The notes below the pieces were generated by a model, which was not told the origin of the DNA, searched no databases, and saw only the letters and a list, made by a program, of their open reading frames with translations. From JADLFV01 sp964471555 (GTDB lineage: Bacteria; Planctomycetota; Phycisphaerae; Phycisphaerales; Phycisphaeraceae), in NCBI GenBank assembly GCA_964471555.1, contig CAYYGM010000038.1, positions 1-32,370 of the forward strand: 32,370 nucleotides of DNA. Reading direction: 5' to 3'. Below are positions 23,222 to 30,366 of the stretch, one piece after another (the first letter of the stretch is position 1; each line of letters begins with the position of its first letter). The translations under genes were made by a program, and so were the position numbers.

Positions 23222-24055
23222 TCAGTGACGACGCTTGAGCAACATCAGTCCGCCCAGGCTCAACAGAGCAAGGCTGGCCGGCTCGGGGACCAGGTCGAGT
23301 GTGACCGGGCCGGTGGCCTGATTCAGATCGAACACCAGGTTGTCCACGTAGCTGCTGAACTCGGTCTCGCCCCAGCCGCTTTCGTTGTTGTAGCTGGTGC
23401 CCAGAGCGATGAACCAGAGTTTGTCGGTGCCGAATAGCGACTTGGCATCGGCAAGCGTATAGGAGCCGTTGGTGCTGCCGCCGTCGGTGTAATCCACAAC
23501 CAGCACTTCGTGCTCGGGTACGCCGTCGCTGCCGCCGGGGGCATCACCGACATACCAGCGATTCCAATCACCGGCTGCATAACCGCTGGCGTCCACGTAC
23601 TCCCACGGGCGCAACTGAATGCGCCGGTTGTACCAGGGGCCATTGGGCGAAGCGCCATTTGCATCCAGGGTATAGATCGTGATGTACCAATCTTTCAAGT
23701 CCGCGTTGTCATCAACTGCGGCCTTGTCCTTGTTGGTGTCCCACGAAATCGACTGGATGTCGTTGACCGTCAGGCCGGCATTGGGATCGAACAGAAGCTG
23801 GGGATGATTGCTGCCATCACCCTGGAAGTAGAGCCAGTTCTGGGAGAGACCCGCCTGGCCCATATCAGCCTGCCAGGAGTTGTTGTTCAGTGTGCCGGTG
23901 CCGGTAACTGCGGTCGGCGCGTACTCGTTTTCACTGGGATTGTCATACTGCAGCGGATCGCTGAGGGTGAGCGTGGCGCCATACGCCGTCGAACCGGCCG
24001 ACAGCAGACCGACGATGCAGGCAACCCGTGTAGCTGTTTTAACAAATCGTTTCAT
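23222..24055 (-). CDS. PEP-CTERM sorting domain protein 6
   Basis: The 277-aa product has a signal peptide (MKRFVKTATRVACIVGLLSAGSTAYG) and ends with PEPASLALLSLGGLMLLKRR. The mature part is rich in Asn, Asp, Trp and Tyr (ISWDTNKDKAAVDDNADL; WYNRRIQLRPWEYVDASG), as in extracellular beta-sandwich proteins, but I recognise no domain. GAGGAG lies six bases before the ATG. The downstream spacer has only a weak stem (CGCGGG/CCCGCG near 23174-23201). It appears to be read together with its neighbours. Confidence 0.9.
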   Translation of the reverse strand: MKRFVKTATRVACIVGLLSAGSTAYGATLTLSDPLQYDNPSENEYAPTAVTGTGTLNNNSWQADMGQAGLSQNWLYFQGDGSNHPQLLFDPNAGLTVNDIQSISWDTNKDKAAVDDNADLKDWYITIYTLDANGASPNGPWYNRRIQLRPWEYVDASGYAAGDWNRWYVGDAPGGSDGVPEHEVLVVDYTDGGSTNGSYTLADAKSLFGTDKLWFIALGTSYNNESGWGETEFSSYVDNLVFDLNQATGPVTLDLVPEPASLALLSLGGLMLLKRRH

Positions 24056-24117
24056 GATTAACTCCTCACTTGATAAAAAGTCAACTGGTTAAAAGAAGTC
24101 ACGCCAGAATGCGCCGC

Positions 24118-24996
24118 TTACGCATGCCTGCGCCGCATTCCCATCATCAGTGCACCAACACCCAACAGGACCAGGCTGGCCGGCTCAGGGACCAGATCCG
24201 CGTTGTGGCTGAAGAAATACTCACCCGGCTGCAAGGTGATGGGGTTGGCCAGTTCAAAGGTCAGACGATAGATGATGTCATCGTTGTCGGAGAAGCCGGC
24301 ATAGTGGCGCACCTGTCCGGTGTCGCTGACGCTGAATGTGCCGGCCGCAGACTCGGTGGTGAACACGTCTCCCAGGAAGCTGTTGACGGCGGGCTTGACG
24401 TAAGAGCCATCAACCACACTGGAGTAGATGTTCATGCGGAATTCCCACGCGCCGCTGGTGATGTAGGGAGCGATAGTGTAGTAGTAGGTTTCCGCGAAGT
24501 AGCCGCTGATCTTGTCGATGGTGGTTTCTTCATCGATCAGGAAATAGCCGGCATAGTTCCAGTCGTAGTTGTTGCTCATGGCTTCGCCACAGTAGAGCCC
24601 GGGTGTGATCTGAGAGGGATCGCCGGGGTCGCCGTAGAAGTTGGCGGGCATGGTCGAGGTTTCAAGGCCGTTATTGTCGTAGACAATCGTGCTGTCGTTC
24701 CACATGGTCAGCGCCACGCCCTTGGTTTCCTCGAACCAGCCATCGCGCCTCCACTGCTGATAACCATTGGGATAGTAGGTGTAGTCCGGATCGTCGTTGA
24801 TGTACCACATGGTGCCCTGGGTACCGTCACGGGTCTGGCCGTTTTCCGCAATGCCGCCGGTCAACAGCGCGTAATAGCCATAGTCTTCAGTGGCGTTCTC
24901 CACGTGACCGTTGAAATCAGGGTGGGTTTGTCCCATGCTGACACCCGCCAGAGCGCAGAAAGACAGTGCCGCCAATCCATTTCTCATCCAATACAT
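24118..24996 (-). CDS. PEP-CTERM sorting domain protein 7
   Basis: The 292-aa product is the first of the PEP-CTERM run. It has a signal peptide with a Trp near the start (MYWMRNGLAALSFCALAGVSMG) and ends with PEPASLVLLGVGALMMGMRRR. The mature part is rich in Tyr and Asp (YFAETYYYTIAPYI), resembling a secreted beta protein without a known domain. I take ATG 24996, with GGAAGG about ten bases upstream; a TTG at 25002 is too close to that site. The spacer to the next gene is only about 60 bases and carries no hairpin. Confidence 0.88.
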   Translation of the reverse strand: MYWMRNGLAALSFCALAGVSMGQTHPDFNGHVENATEDYGYYALLTGGIAENGQTRDGTQGTMWYINDDPDYTYYPNGYQQWRRDGWFEETKGVALTMWNDSTIVYDNNGLETSTMPANFYGDPGDPSQITPGLYCGEAMSNNYDWNYAGYFLIDEETTIDKISGYFAETYYYTIAPYITSGAWEFRMNIYSSVVDGSYVKPAVNSFLGDVFTTESAAGTFSVSDTGQVRHYAGFSDNDDIIYRLTFELANPITLQPGEYFFSHNADLVPEPASLVLLGVGALMMGMRRRHA

Positions 24997-25379
24997 GATC
25001 AATTTTCCTTCCGCAGGAGCTGAAAAGGGGCTCCCGCATTTCCCTCACAAAGGCACTCTTACGTGTTCCACCTCGGAACATGTAACACCTAACTGAGTCA
25101 ACCGGAATGCCCACAGACAAGCATCCGGACAATCCCATGGCATCCGTACGAAGGCTACGGAATCTCACGCGTCGTGCGGCCTGCGCGTTTCGCGCAACCG
25201 TGCCGACACGACTACACCAAGACGACGGCTCTTACACGTCGTCTGTTGTTAACTTGATTCACCTGCCTGTGGGTTGGTTCTGCCGGTCGCTCGCATCGTG
25301 CGCGATGGCGCAACGATACGACACCGAAGTTTGTTTTCCCTCACAAAGTAACCCGGGCAGGTTCAACCTTGGATGCGAA
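24997..25379. other. 383-bp spacer with hairpins, upstream of PEP-CTERM gene 7
   Basis: No gene is supported here. It contains a near-perfect dyad ACGTGTTCC-acctc-GGAACATGT (25061-25083), a stem CCGTA/TACGG near 25145, TGCGCG-ttt-CGCGCA near 25185, and AGACGAC (25220-25226) with GTCGTCT (25238-25244). The 14-mer CTTTGTGAGGGAAA (minus strand) occurs twice, near 25041 and 25335. The stretch may be a structured leader or a non-coding RNA. Confidence 0.5.
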
Positions 25380-25580
25380 TCACGCAGCCAGGCTGATTCT
25401 CATCTGTCGATGTTCGTCCGGCTGGCTGGAGCCGTGTATGCCGCAGGCCCGCCGGTCCAGTTCGTTATCGATCTGCTGCAGCCCCTGGGCATCGCTGAAG
25501 ACGGCCAACAGCAGGAGCTGTGCATTGGACATCGATCGCAATCGACGTTCGCTGCCACCGAAGAGCTCATACGTATTCAT
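25380..25580 (-). CDS. Small protein upstream of the PEP-CTERM cluster
   Basis: The 66-aa product begins MNTYELFGGSERRLRSMSN and contains AQLLLLAVFSDAQGLQQIDN followed by ELDRRACG; it is mostly helical and soluble, with a basic N-terminal third. GAGGAG lies seven bases before the ATG at 25580; an earlier in-frame ATG at 25595 overlaps that site and is less likely. I do not recognise the family. Good ribosome site, helical pattern and place before the PEP-CTERM run make it a real gene, perhaps a small regulator, but that role is a guess. A 7-bp hairpin precedes its leader. Confidence 0.65.
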   Translation of the reverse strand: MNTYELFGGSERRLRSMSNAQLLLLAVFSDAQGLQQIDNELDRRACGIHGSSQPDEHRQMRISLAA

Positions 25581-26164
25581 CGTATTTCTCCTCATTCATT
25601 TAGGGTGGCTCGCCTCATCCTCTCTCGTGATGAGGTGTTCCACCGGTTTCAATGGATCGTTCCAGACATTGGGTGGTTGCCGGTATGAACACCCCCGGCA
25701 CCCGCCGTTACCGCAAGTTTGGGCCAGAACATGCCGCGTCGCCCCAGGGCGGGCATTCAGCCTTGGCCCTGGTCACGAACATGCCTCTGTTCCCCGTGGC
25801 GGGATGCGAACAGTGGCCCACGTTGATGTTGTCAGATCAGCGATGATTCGATTGGAAGTTCACATGACGATCCCCTTTCAAAAACGGTGACAGACCGATC
25901 GCCGCACTGTTGTCAAACAGAGCTCAGCAGTACAGCACTTGTTGTTTCCTTTACTTATCACCCCCTCACACTGCCCCAAAGCGGCAGATAGGGTTCAAAG
26001 CAAAGGGAGGGCAATCCATTCCGACGACAGCGCCGACGGAACAGCATCACGTGCATACGCTCCAAGGCGCCAGCATGTTCCACTTGCAGACGAACCGTCC
26101 ACAACCACATACCTGGCCCCTCATCAACCCGGGCCATGCACAGACAGAATGACATCATCCAGTG
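25581..26164. other. 584-bp region without a supported gene
   Basis: This stretch between the small gene and the candidate ORF at 26165 contains hairpins but no ORF with coding character. It includes CTGTTC...GAACAG (about 25787-25813), CTGTT-gtca-AACAG (about 25907-25920), and on the minus strand AGGGGA before an ATG that is followed at once by TGA (25876-25860). A minus-strand frame around 25985-26110 shows a faint likeness to a REP-type transposase N-terminus. No promoter could be assigned. Confidence 0.5.
25614..25635. other. Hairpin in the leader of the 66-aa gene
   Basis: CCTCATC (25614-25620) and GATGAGG (25629-25635) pair around an 8-base loop. On the minus strand it lies about 20 bases before the Shine-Dalgarno of the small gene, so it could shape translation of that gene. 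Confidence 0.5.
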
Positions 26165-26578
26165 TTATTGGATCAATATCCCCCCCTTCCCATATAAAAG
26201 ACTCAACCCTCCCCGCCAGGAGAGATGACGGGGAGGGAGAGAGTCACAGGAACCTGAATTGGAAGCGGGCACTTCGTCTGCCCGCATCATGTGGAGCCTG
26301 CCAAAGTCACACCTGGCCTCAGACGGCCTGGTCTTTACCGACAGCCGCCGCGGGAACAACTTGCCCCCATGCCTTGTGGTTTGACCCACGGAAGGTCCCG
26401 GAAAGCGCCGAAAGCTACCGGAACGCTTGACGGCATGGAGCAAAACAATCTGCCCGGCACTAGCGGCCGCCATGTCCCCGCTGGCGGTGAGAACACCAAC
26501 CGCTCCCCTCGGAGTTACTGAGGATTCGGTCGCGACACCGACAGCAGACACGGTTAACCTTAACCGAGTCCGCATCAT
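26165..26578 (-). CDS. Doubtful 137-aa ORF with an excellent ribosome site
   Basis: GGAGGAG lies four bases before ATGATG at 26578, one of the best ribosome sites in the region. The predicted product begins MMRTRLRLTVSAVGVATESS, which looks like the start of a signal peptide but then becomes basic and low in hydrophobic pattern. The final 20 or so codons cross a hairpin of the kind that elsewhere follows PEP-CTERM genes. I read this as either a decayed PEP-CTERM gene or a leader-type RNA, not as a confident protein. No domain was recognised. Confidence 0.3.
   Translation of the reverse strand: MMRTRLRLTVSAVGVATESSVTPRGAVGVLTASGDMAAASAGQIVLLHAVKRSGSFRRFPGPSVGQTTRHGGKLFPRRLSVKTRPSEARCDFGRLHMMRADEVPASNSGSCDSLPPRHLSWRGGLSLLYGKGGILIQ
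26206..26236. other. Hairpin of the PEP-CTERM 3'-end type
   Basis: CCCTCCCCG (26206-26214) and CGGGGAGGG (26228-26236) pair around a 13-base loop. The stem is similar in sequence to the one at 22242-22270, CCCTCCCC/GGGGAGGG being shared. It suggests that a gene like the PEP-CTERM genes once ended here. Confidence 0.55.
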
Positions 26579-26691
26579 CTTTCTCCTCCCAGACAGTCTT
26601 ACCGACTGCCCGCGGAAGCATCTCTCTCTCACAAGTTTTTCGAACCTGTCGCACACAGCGGGGCTCAAGGCTCGCCGCTGACTTTTTTCGT

Positions 26692-26733
26692 CCCTCACAC
26701 GTCCTACCAAGGAGGGGGTAGGTAGTGTGAGGG
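26692..26733. other. 42-base two-part hairpin
   Basis: CCCTCACAC (26692-26700) pairs with GTGTGAGGG (26725-26733), then after a 2x2 mismatch CCTACC (26703-26708) pairs with GGTAGG (26717-26722), closing an 8-base purine loop. T-tracts are not in terminator position on either strand. It lies downstream of the receiver-like gene on the minus strand and upstream of the ORF at 26165. Confidence 0.65.
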
Positions 26734-26870
26734 CACAGGGTGTGGGGTCATAGTTAGCAAACGAATCATGCGGTCCGGGCCATTCACGTCAGTTGTTTCC
26801 AGGCAACCGACGCAACTGCGTCTTGGCGGGCCAGGATCCTTTTCCTCCTGCGCCGTGCTTGTGGCTGATA

Positions 26871-27299
26871 CTAAACCTCCACAGTTTTCACCGGATCAAT
26901 CCACCGGGTTCCAGTTTCCACCGGCCCCAGGGTGGCAGGCGTCTGCCTGCCGAGCAACGAGGCTGCCAGCTCATGAAGCCGCGAGCAGTTGGGCACTGAT
27001 TCGATCACCATCAAGGCGCCGAGCGATCGCGCTACTATCTCCTCCCGCGGCGTGATGTGTGAAGCGACCAGTGCCCAACGCTGCTGCGGCCAACACATAC
27101 GGATCGTACGGATCAATGACCATACACTCATGTCCGGCACTTGATCCCCCGCCAGCAGCAGGTCGAAGTACATCAACCGCAACATGGCCAGGGCCTGCCG
27201 GCCGCTGTCTGCCACACGCAAGTCGTATTGCTGTGTGGCCGTCGGCGTATCGGGTAAACCGACCGCCAGCAGGGAAATTGATCCATTCGAAGAACACAT
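26871..27299 (-). CDS. Receiver-like protein lacking the phospho-acceptor Asp
   Basis: The 142-aa product follows the pattern of a CheY-type receiver: a first strand near ISLLAVGL, a helix with YDLRVADSGRQALAMLRLM, the strand FDLLLAGDQVPDM, and later strands ending at WALVAS and ALMVIES. Normal receivers read FDLVLLDVQMPDM, so the phosphorylated Asp is Gly here and the next residue is Asp; the N-terminal acidic pair is also missing. It is thus probably a pseudo-receiver that does not take phosphate. GAGGTC lies seven bases before the ATG. A -24/-12 promoter lies upstream and the sigma-54 activator gene precedes it on the same strand. It may modulate that activator or another partner. Confidence 0.75.
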   Translation of the reverse strand: MCSSNGSISLLAVGLPDTPTATQQYDLRVADSGRQALAMLRLMYFDLLLAGDQVPDMSVWSLIRTIRMCWPQQRWALVASHITPREEIVARSLGALMVIESVPNCSRLHELAASLLGRQTPATLGPVETGTRWIDPVKTVEV

Positions 27300-27370
27300 C
27301 CAAAGACCTCATGTCTTGACTACCACTTTCGGCATCCTTGCCGAGAACTCTAATCCTCCGCCTTCTATTA

Positions 27371-27388
27371 ATGCGAACCACGTGCCAA
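27371..27388 (-). promoter_or_regulatory. Sigma-54 (-24/-12) promoter of the receiver-like gene
   Basis: The minus strand reads TTGGCACGTGGTTCGCAT. It has GG and GC exactly ten bases apart, and only one departure (TCGC for TTGC) from the RpoN consensus TGGCACG-N4-TTGC. Transcription should start near 27361, about 62 bases before the ATG at 27299. The gene for a sigma-54 activator lies directly upstream. In PEP-CTERM/exosortase systems the PrsK/PrsR regulators and RpoN are known to control such genes. The rest of 27300-27660 is AT-rich and non-coding apart from the inverted repeat at 27562-27591. Confidence 0.7.
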
Positions 27389-27561
27389 CAAGTAGATCAG
27401 CCGAAAATAATTTATAAGACATTTGACGCCAATGTGTTGCTTTATGACTTTTTCGCCCATGCGCCACCTGCCGCATACCCGTCAAACAGGTCATATTGAA
27501 CATCCAAACGATGCCATAACCCGTTTAAACACTGCGATAGACCTATGCAATCCGCCTGTGA

Positions 27562-27591
27562 TTTGTTTTAAACATCAGTGGTTAAAACAAA
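27562..27591. promoter_or_regulatory. 10-bp inverted repeat, possible activator binding site
   Basis: TTTGTTTTAA (27562-27571) and TTAAAACAAA (27582-27591) are exact complements around a 10-base spacer. It lies about 180-200 bp upstream of the -24/-12 promoter, the usual distance for an enhancer of a sigma-54 activator. A related 8-bp palindrome GTTTAAAC lies at 27523-27530. Being just after the activator's stop, it might instead serve as a terminator stem, though it is AT-rich. Confidence 0.5.
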
Positions 27592-27660
27592 CACCACCTG
27601 CGACACATCGATCGCGTTCGAATTGGAGAGGGAGGCGAAAAGATAGGGAAAATGCGGGAA

Positions 27661-28662
27661 TCAGCGGGAATTGCGGCGCGGATGCATGGGCACACGCAAG
27701 CGAGAGATCAGCCGATTGAGCCGTTGGATGTTGACCCCCAACAGTCGACTGGCAGCGGCCTTGTTGTAGTTGGTGCGCTTGAGCGCTTCGGCGATGGCGT
27801 GGCGATTGACCGTATCCAGGCACAGTTCCGAGCTGATCGCCACGTCGGGGCGCGGCGAGCGGAGCGGGGCCGGCAGATCGATCAGCTCGATGGTTTGGCT
27901 GTCCGCCAGCACATGGGCACGCTCGATGACGTTGGCCAGTTCACGCACATTGCCCGGCCAGGGATAACGTTGCAGGGCCGCGGCCGCCTCAGGTGACAAT
28001 CGACGCAACGGCTCGTCATAAAGCATGGCCTGGGCGCTGAGGAAATGCTCAGCCAGGGGCAGAATGTCCTCCTGGCGTTGCCGCAGGGCGGGCAGGTTCA
28101 GGGCCACCACGTTGAGGCGGAAATAAAGATCCTGGCGGAATTCGCCGCGGCGGACCATCTCGGTCAAATCGCGGTGGGTGGCGGTAACGATGCGCACATC
28201 CACGCCGATCTGGCGGGTGGAGCCCACCGGCACCACGCAACGCTCCTGAATAACACGCAGCAGCTTGGCCTGCAGGGGCAGTGAAAGCTCGCCCACCTCG
28301 TCGAGGAAGAGCGTGCCGCCGTCCGCCGCCCGGATGAAGCCGATCGAATCGCGCACCGCGCCGGTAAACGCGCCGCGCACGTGGCCGAACAATTCGCTTT
28401 CAAACAGGGCATCGGCCAAAGCCGAGCAATCGACGGGTACGAAAGGCTGATTCCGGCGTTCGGATACGGCATGCAGATGGCGGGCGACCATCTCCTTGCC
28501 CGTGCCGGTCTCGCCCAGGATCATCACCGTGCACTGGCGATTGGCCAATGTGGTGGCAAGCGTCTTGATGGATTTGATGGCGTGGGAACACCCGATCAGT
28601 TTCGCCGCAGCAAAAGCATGGCGATCCTCACTGACGAGTGCGTTGCCAGCTTCTCCTCTCAT
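27661..28662 (-). CDS. Stand-alone sigma-54-dependent transcriptional activator (AAA+ and Fis HTH)
   Basis: The product is 333 aa from ATG 28662, which has a GGGGGAG run upstream; a GTG at 28701 would add 13 residues (numbers here count from that GTG). The AAA+ domain has Walker A GETGTGKE at 63-70, the sigma-54-contacting GAFTGA at 110-115, Walker B LFLDEVGE at 131-138, arginine-finger region FRQDLYFRLN at 188-197 and WPGNVREL at 248-255. A Fis-type helix-turn-helix follows at about 300-335. There is no N-terminal receiver or sensor domain, so activity must be controlled by another protein or by expression. It probably remodels RNA polymerase-RpoN at the promoter found at 27371-27388. Adjacent PEP-CTERM genes suggest a PrsR-like role, inferred only. 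Confidence 0.93.
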   Translation of the reverse strand: MRGEAGNALVSEDRHAFAAAKLIGCSHAIKSIKTLATTLANRQCTVMILGETGTGKEMVARHLHAVSERRNQPFVPVDCSALADALFESELFGHVRGAFTGAVRDSIGFIRAADGGTLFLDEVGELSLPLQAKLLRVIQERCVVPVGSTRQIGVDVRIVTATHRDLTEMVRRGEFRQDLYFRLNVVALNLPALRQRQEDILPLAEHFLSAQAMLYDEPLRRLSPEAAAALQRYPWPGNVRELANVIERAHVLADSQTIELIDLPAPLRSPRPDVAISSELCLDTVNRHAIAEALKRTNYNKAAASRLLGVNIQRLNRLISRLRVPMHPRRNSR

Positions 28663-29086
28663 CGCTCCCCCTGCTCCCTTGTAAGAAGTGACCACACACA
28701 CCCATCGCGCCGCCGAACAGCCAGCGGCGAGAACGACATACAGACTATGCAGCGACGCTGTAGACGATACCCCACAACATGCAGGCGGTGGTCTGCTCTC
28801 ACATAGAGCTTGCGCCGCAACTTACCCTGTAATAGCCGATAGTAACGAGTCTGCCGTTTGTGTCAACAGTAACTTACAGTGTCTTTGTCAGAAACTTATT
28901 CAGACACCGTCCCATTTTACGCAGAGGCTCAAAACTACCTGAATTAACATCACTTCCGATACGCATTTTCAATCAGAAACCAGGGATGCAGGCCATCTGC
29001 TCGCAACCGCGGATCAAGATATAGTGATGCCGCACGCATTCATCCGATCGCTCATCATCCCTGATGTCCCGTAGCAGGAGCCAGTT
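28663..29086. other. 424-bp divergent regulatory region
   Basis: Between the sigma-54 activator and rhaA lie the promoter at 28839-28866 with its repeated AGTAAC elements, and nothing coding. On the plus strand towards rhaA a possible -10 TATAGT (29020-29025) lacks a good -35, and AGGAG stands eight bases before the rhaA ATG. Confidence 0.5.
28839..28866 (-). promoter_or_regulatory. Candidate housekeeping promoter of the sigma-54 activator
   Basis: On the minus strand a perfect TTGACA (28861-28866) is followed after 16 bases by TACTAT (28839-28844). The hexamer AGTAAC (plus strand) occurs at 28841-28846 over the -10 and at 28868-28873 just upstream of the -35. The second is part of the dyad GTAA-c-TTAC, and AACTTACCCTGTAA lies at 28819-28832 near the start point. 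These look like operator repeats around the promoter. Confidence 0.45.
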
Positions 29087-30349
29087 ATGTCCGCAGCCCC
29101 CACTTCGCCCGCTTACCAACAGGCGCAACAGCAATACGCTCAACTCGGCGTCGATACGCAGAAAGCCATGGACCGCCTTGCCCGCGTGGCGATCAGCCTG
29201 CACTGCTGGCAGGGCGATGATGTGGGCGGGTTCGAATCCAGCGGCGAGGAACTGGGCGGCGGCCTGGCGGTCACCGGCAACTACCCCGGTAAGGCTCGCA
29301 ACCCCGACCAGTTACGCGCCGACCTGGAAAAAGCCTACTCCCTGATCCCCGGCCGCCATCGCCTCAACCTGCACGCCTTCTACCTCGAATCCCAGGGCAA
29401 AAAGATCGAACGCGACCAGATCACGCCCGCCCACTTCCAAGGGTGGATCGACTGGTGCAAGGCTCAGAAGCTGGGTATGGACTTCAACCCCACCTGCTTC
29501 GCGCATCCCATGGCCTGCGATGGCTTTACGCTCGCTCACCGCGACCCCGCCGTCCGCCGGTTCTGGATCGACCACTGCATCGCCTGCCGCAAAATCGGCT
29601 CCGAAATCGGCCAACAGCTCGGATCACCCTGCGTCACCAACGTCTGGATCCCCGACGGCTACAAGGACATCCCCGCTGACCGTCTCGCCCCCCGTCAGCG
29701 CCTCATGGACGCCCTCGACCAGGTCTTCGCCGAGCAGATCGACCCCGCCCACAACCTCGATGCCGTGGAAAGCAAGCTCTTCGGCATCGGCAGCGAAAGC
29801 TACGTCGTCGGCTCCTTCGAGTTCTACTACGCCTACGCCATCACCCGCCGCAAACTCATGTGCCTCGACGCCGGCCACTTCCACCCCACCGAAACCATCA
29901 CCGACAAGATCAGCTCCGCCCTCATGCACCTGCCCGAAATCCTGCTGCACGTCAGCCGCGGCGTGCGCTGGGACAGCGATCACGTGGTCATCCTCAACGA
30001 CGACCTTCAAGCCATGATGCTCGAACTGGTGCGCGGCAACTTCCTGGAGCGCACGCACATCGGGCTCGACTTCTTCGACGCCTCCATCAATCGCCTGGCT
30101 GCCTGGGTCATCGGCACCCGTGCCACGCTCAAGGCCCTGCTGCTGGCCATGCTGGAGCCGACCGCCAAGCTGCGCGAGCTTGAAAACGCCGGCGACTACA
30201 CCGCCCGTCTGGCCCTGATGGAGCAACTCAAGACCATGCCCTTCGGCGCCGTGTGGGACCACTACTGCACCACGCAGAACGTCCCCGTCGAAAGCGCGTG
30301 GCTAGCGGAAGTGAAGGCTTACGAGAAAAACGTGCTGTCCAAGCGATGA
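29087..30349 (+). CDS. rhaA: L-rhamnose isomerase RhaA
   Basis: The 420-aa enzyme converts L-rhamnose to L-rhamnulose, the first step of rhamnose breakdown. It matches E. coli RhaA (419 aa) closely from ISLHCWQGDDVGGFE to YEKNVLSKR. The metal ligands known in the E. coli enzyme recur at a constant offset: E228, D261, H288, D296, D298 and D328, in the motifs AVESKLFG, LDAGHFHPTE, LLHVS, RWDSDHV and GLDFFDAS. Length is complete and AGGAG lies eight bases before the ATG. The gene is convergent with a sugar ABC transporter and shares a hairpin terminator with it; rhaB and rhaD are not in the window. Confidence 0.97.
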   Translation: MSAAPTSPAYQQAQQQYAQLGVDTQKAMDRLARVAISLHCWQGDDVGGFESSGEELGGGLAVTGNYPGKARNPDQLRADLEKAYSLIPGRHRLNLHAFYLESQGKKIERDQITPAHFQGWIDWCKAQKLGMDFNPTCFAHPMACDGFTLAHRDPAVRRFWIDHCIACRKIGSEIGQQLGSPCVTNVWIPDGYKDIPADRLAPRQRLMDALDQVFAEQIDPAHNLDAVESKLFGIGSESYVVGSFEFYYAYAITRRKLMCLDAGHFHPTETITDKISSALMHLPEILLHVSRGVRWDSDHVVILNDDLQAMMLELVRGNFLERTHIGLDFFDASINRLAAWVIGTRATLKALLLAMLEPTAKLRELENAGDYTARLALMEQLKTMPFGAVWDHYCTTQNVPVESAWLAEVKAYEKNVLSKR

Positions 30350-30366
30350 CCTTGCTGGGCTGCGAG

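Noticed and set aside
24917..25168. 83-aa minus-strand ORF over the start of PEP-CTERM gene 7
   Set aside because: It overlaps a well-supported gene start in another frame, lacks a ribosome site at its start and has no coding character.
25715..25731. Possible -24/-12 promoter before the 66-aa gene
   Set aside because: CTGGCCCAAACTTGCGG has GG and GC only nine bases apart, whereas sigma-54 needs ten.
26430..26460. Possible -24/-12 promoter inside the doubtful 137-aa ORF
   Set aside because: GG and GC are eleven bases apart, outside the strict spacing.
26971..27381. 136-aa minus-strand ORF overlapping the receiver-like gene
   Set aside because: Its frame lacks any fold pattern and runs over the sigma-54 promoter, while the other frame reads as a receiver.
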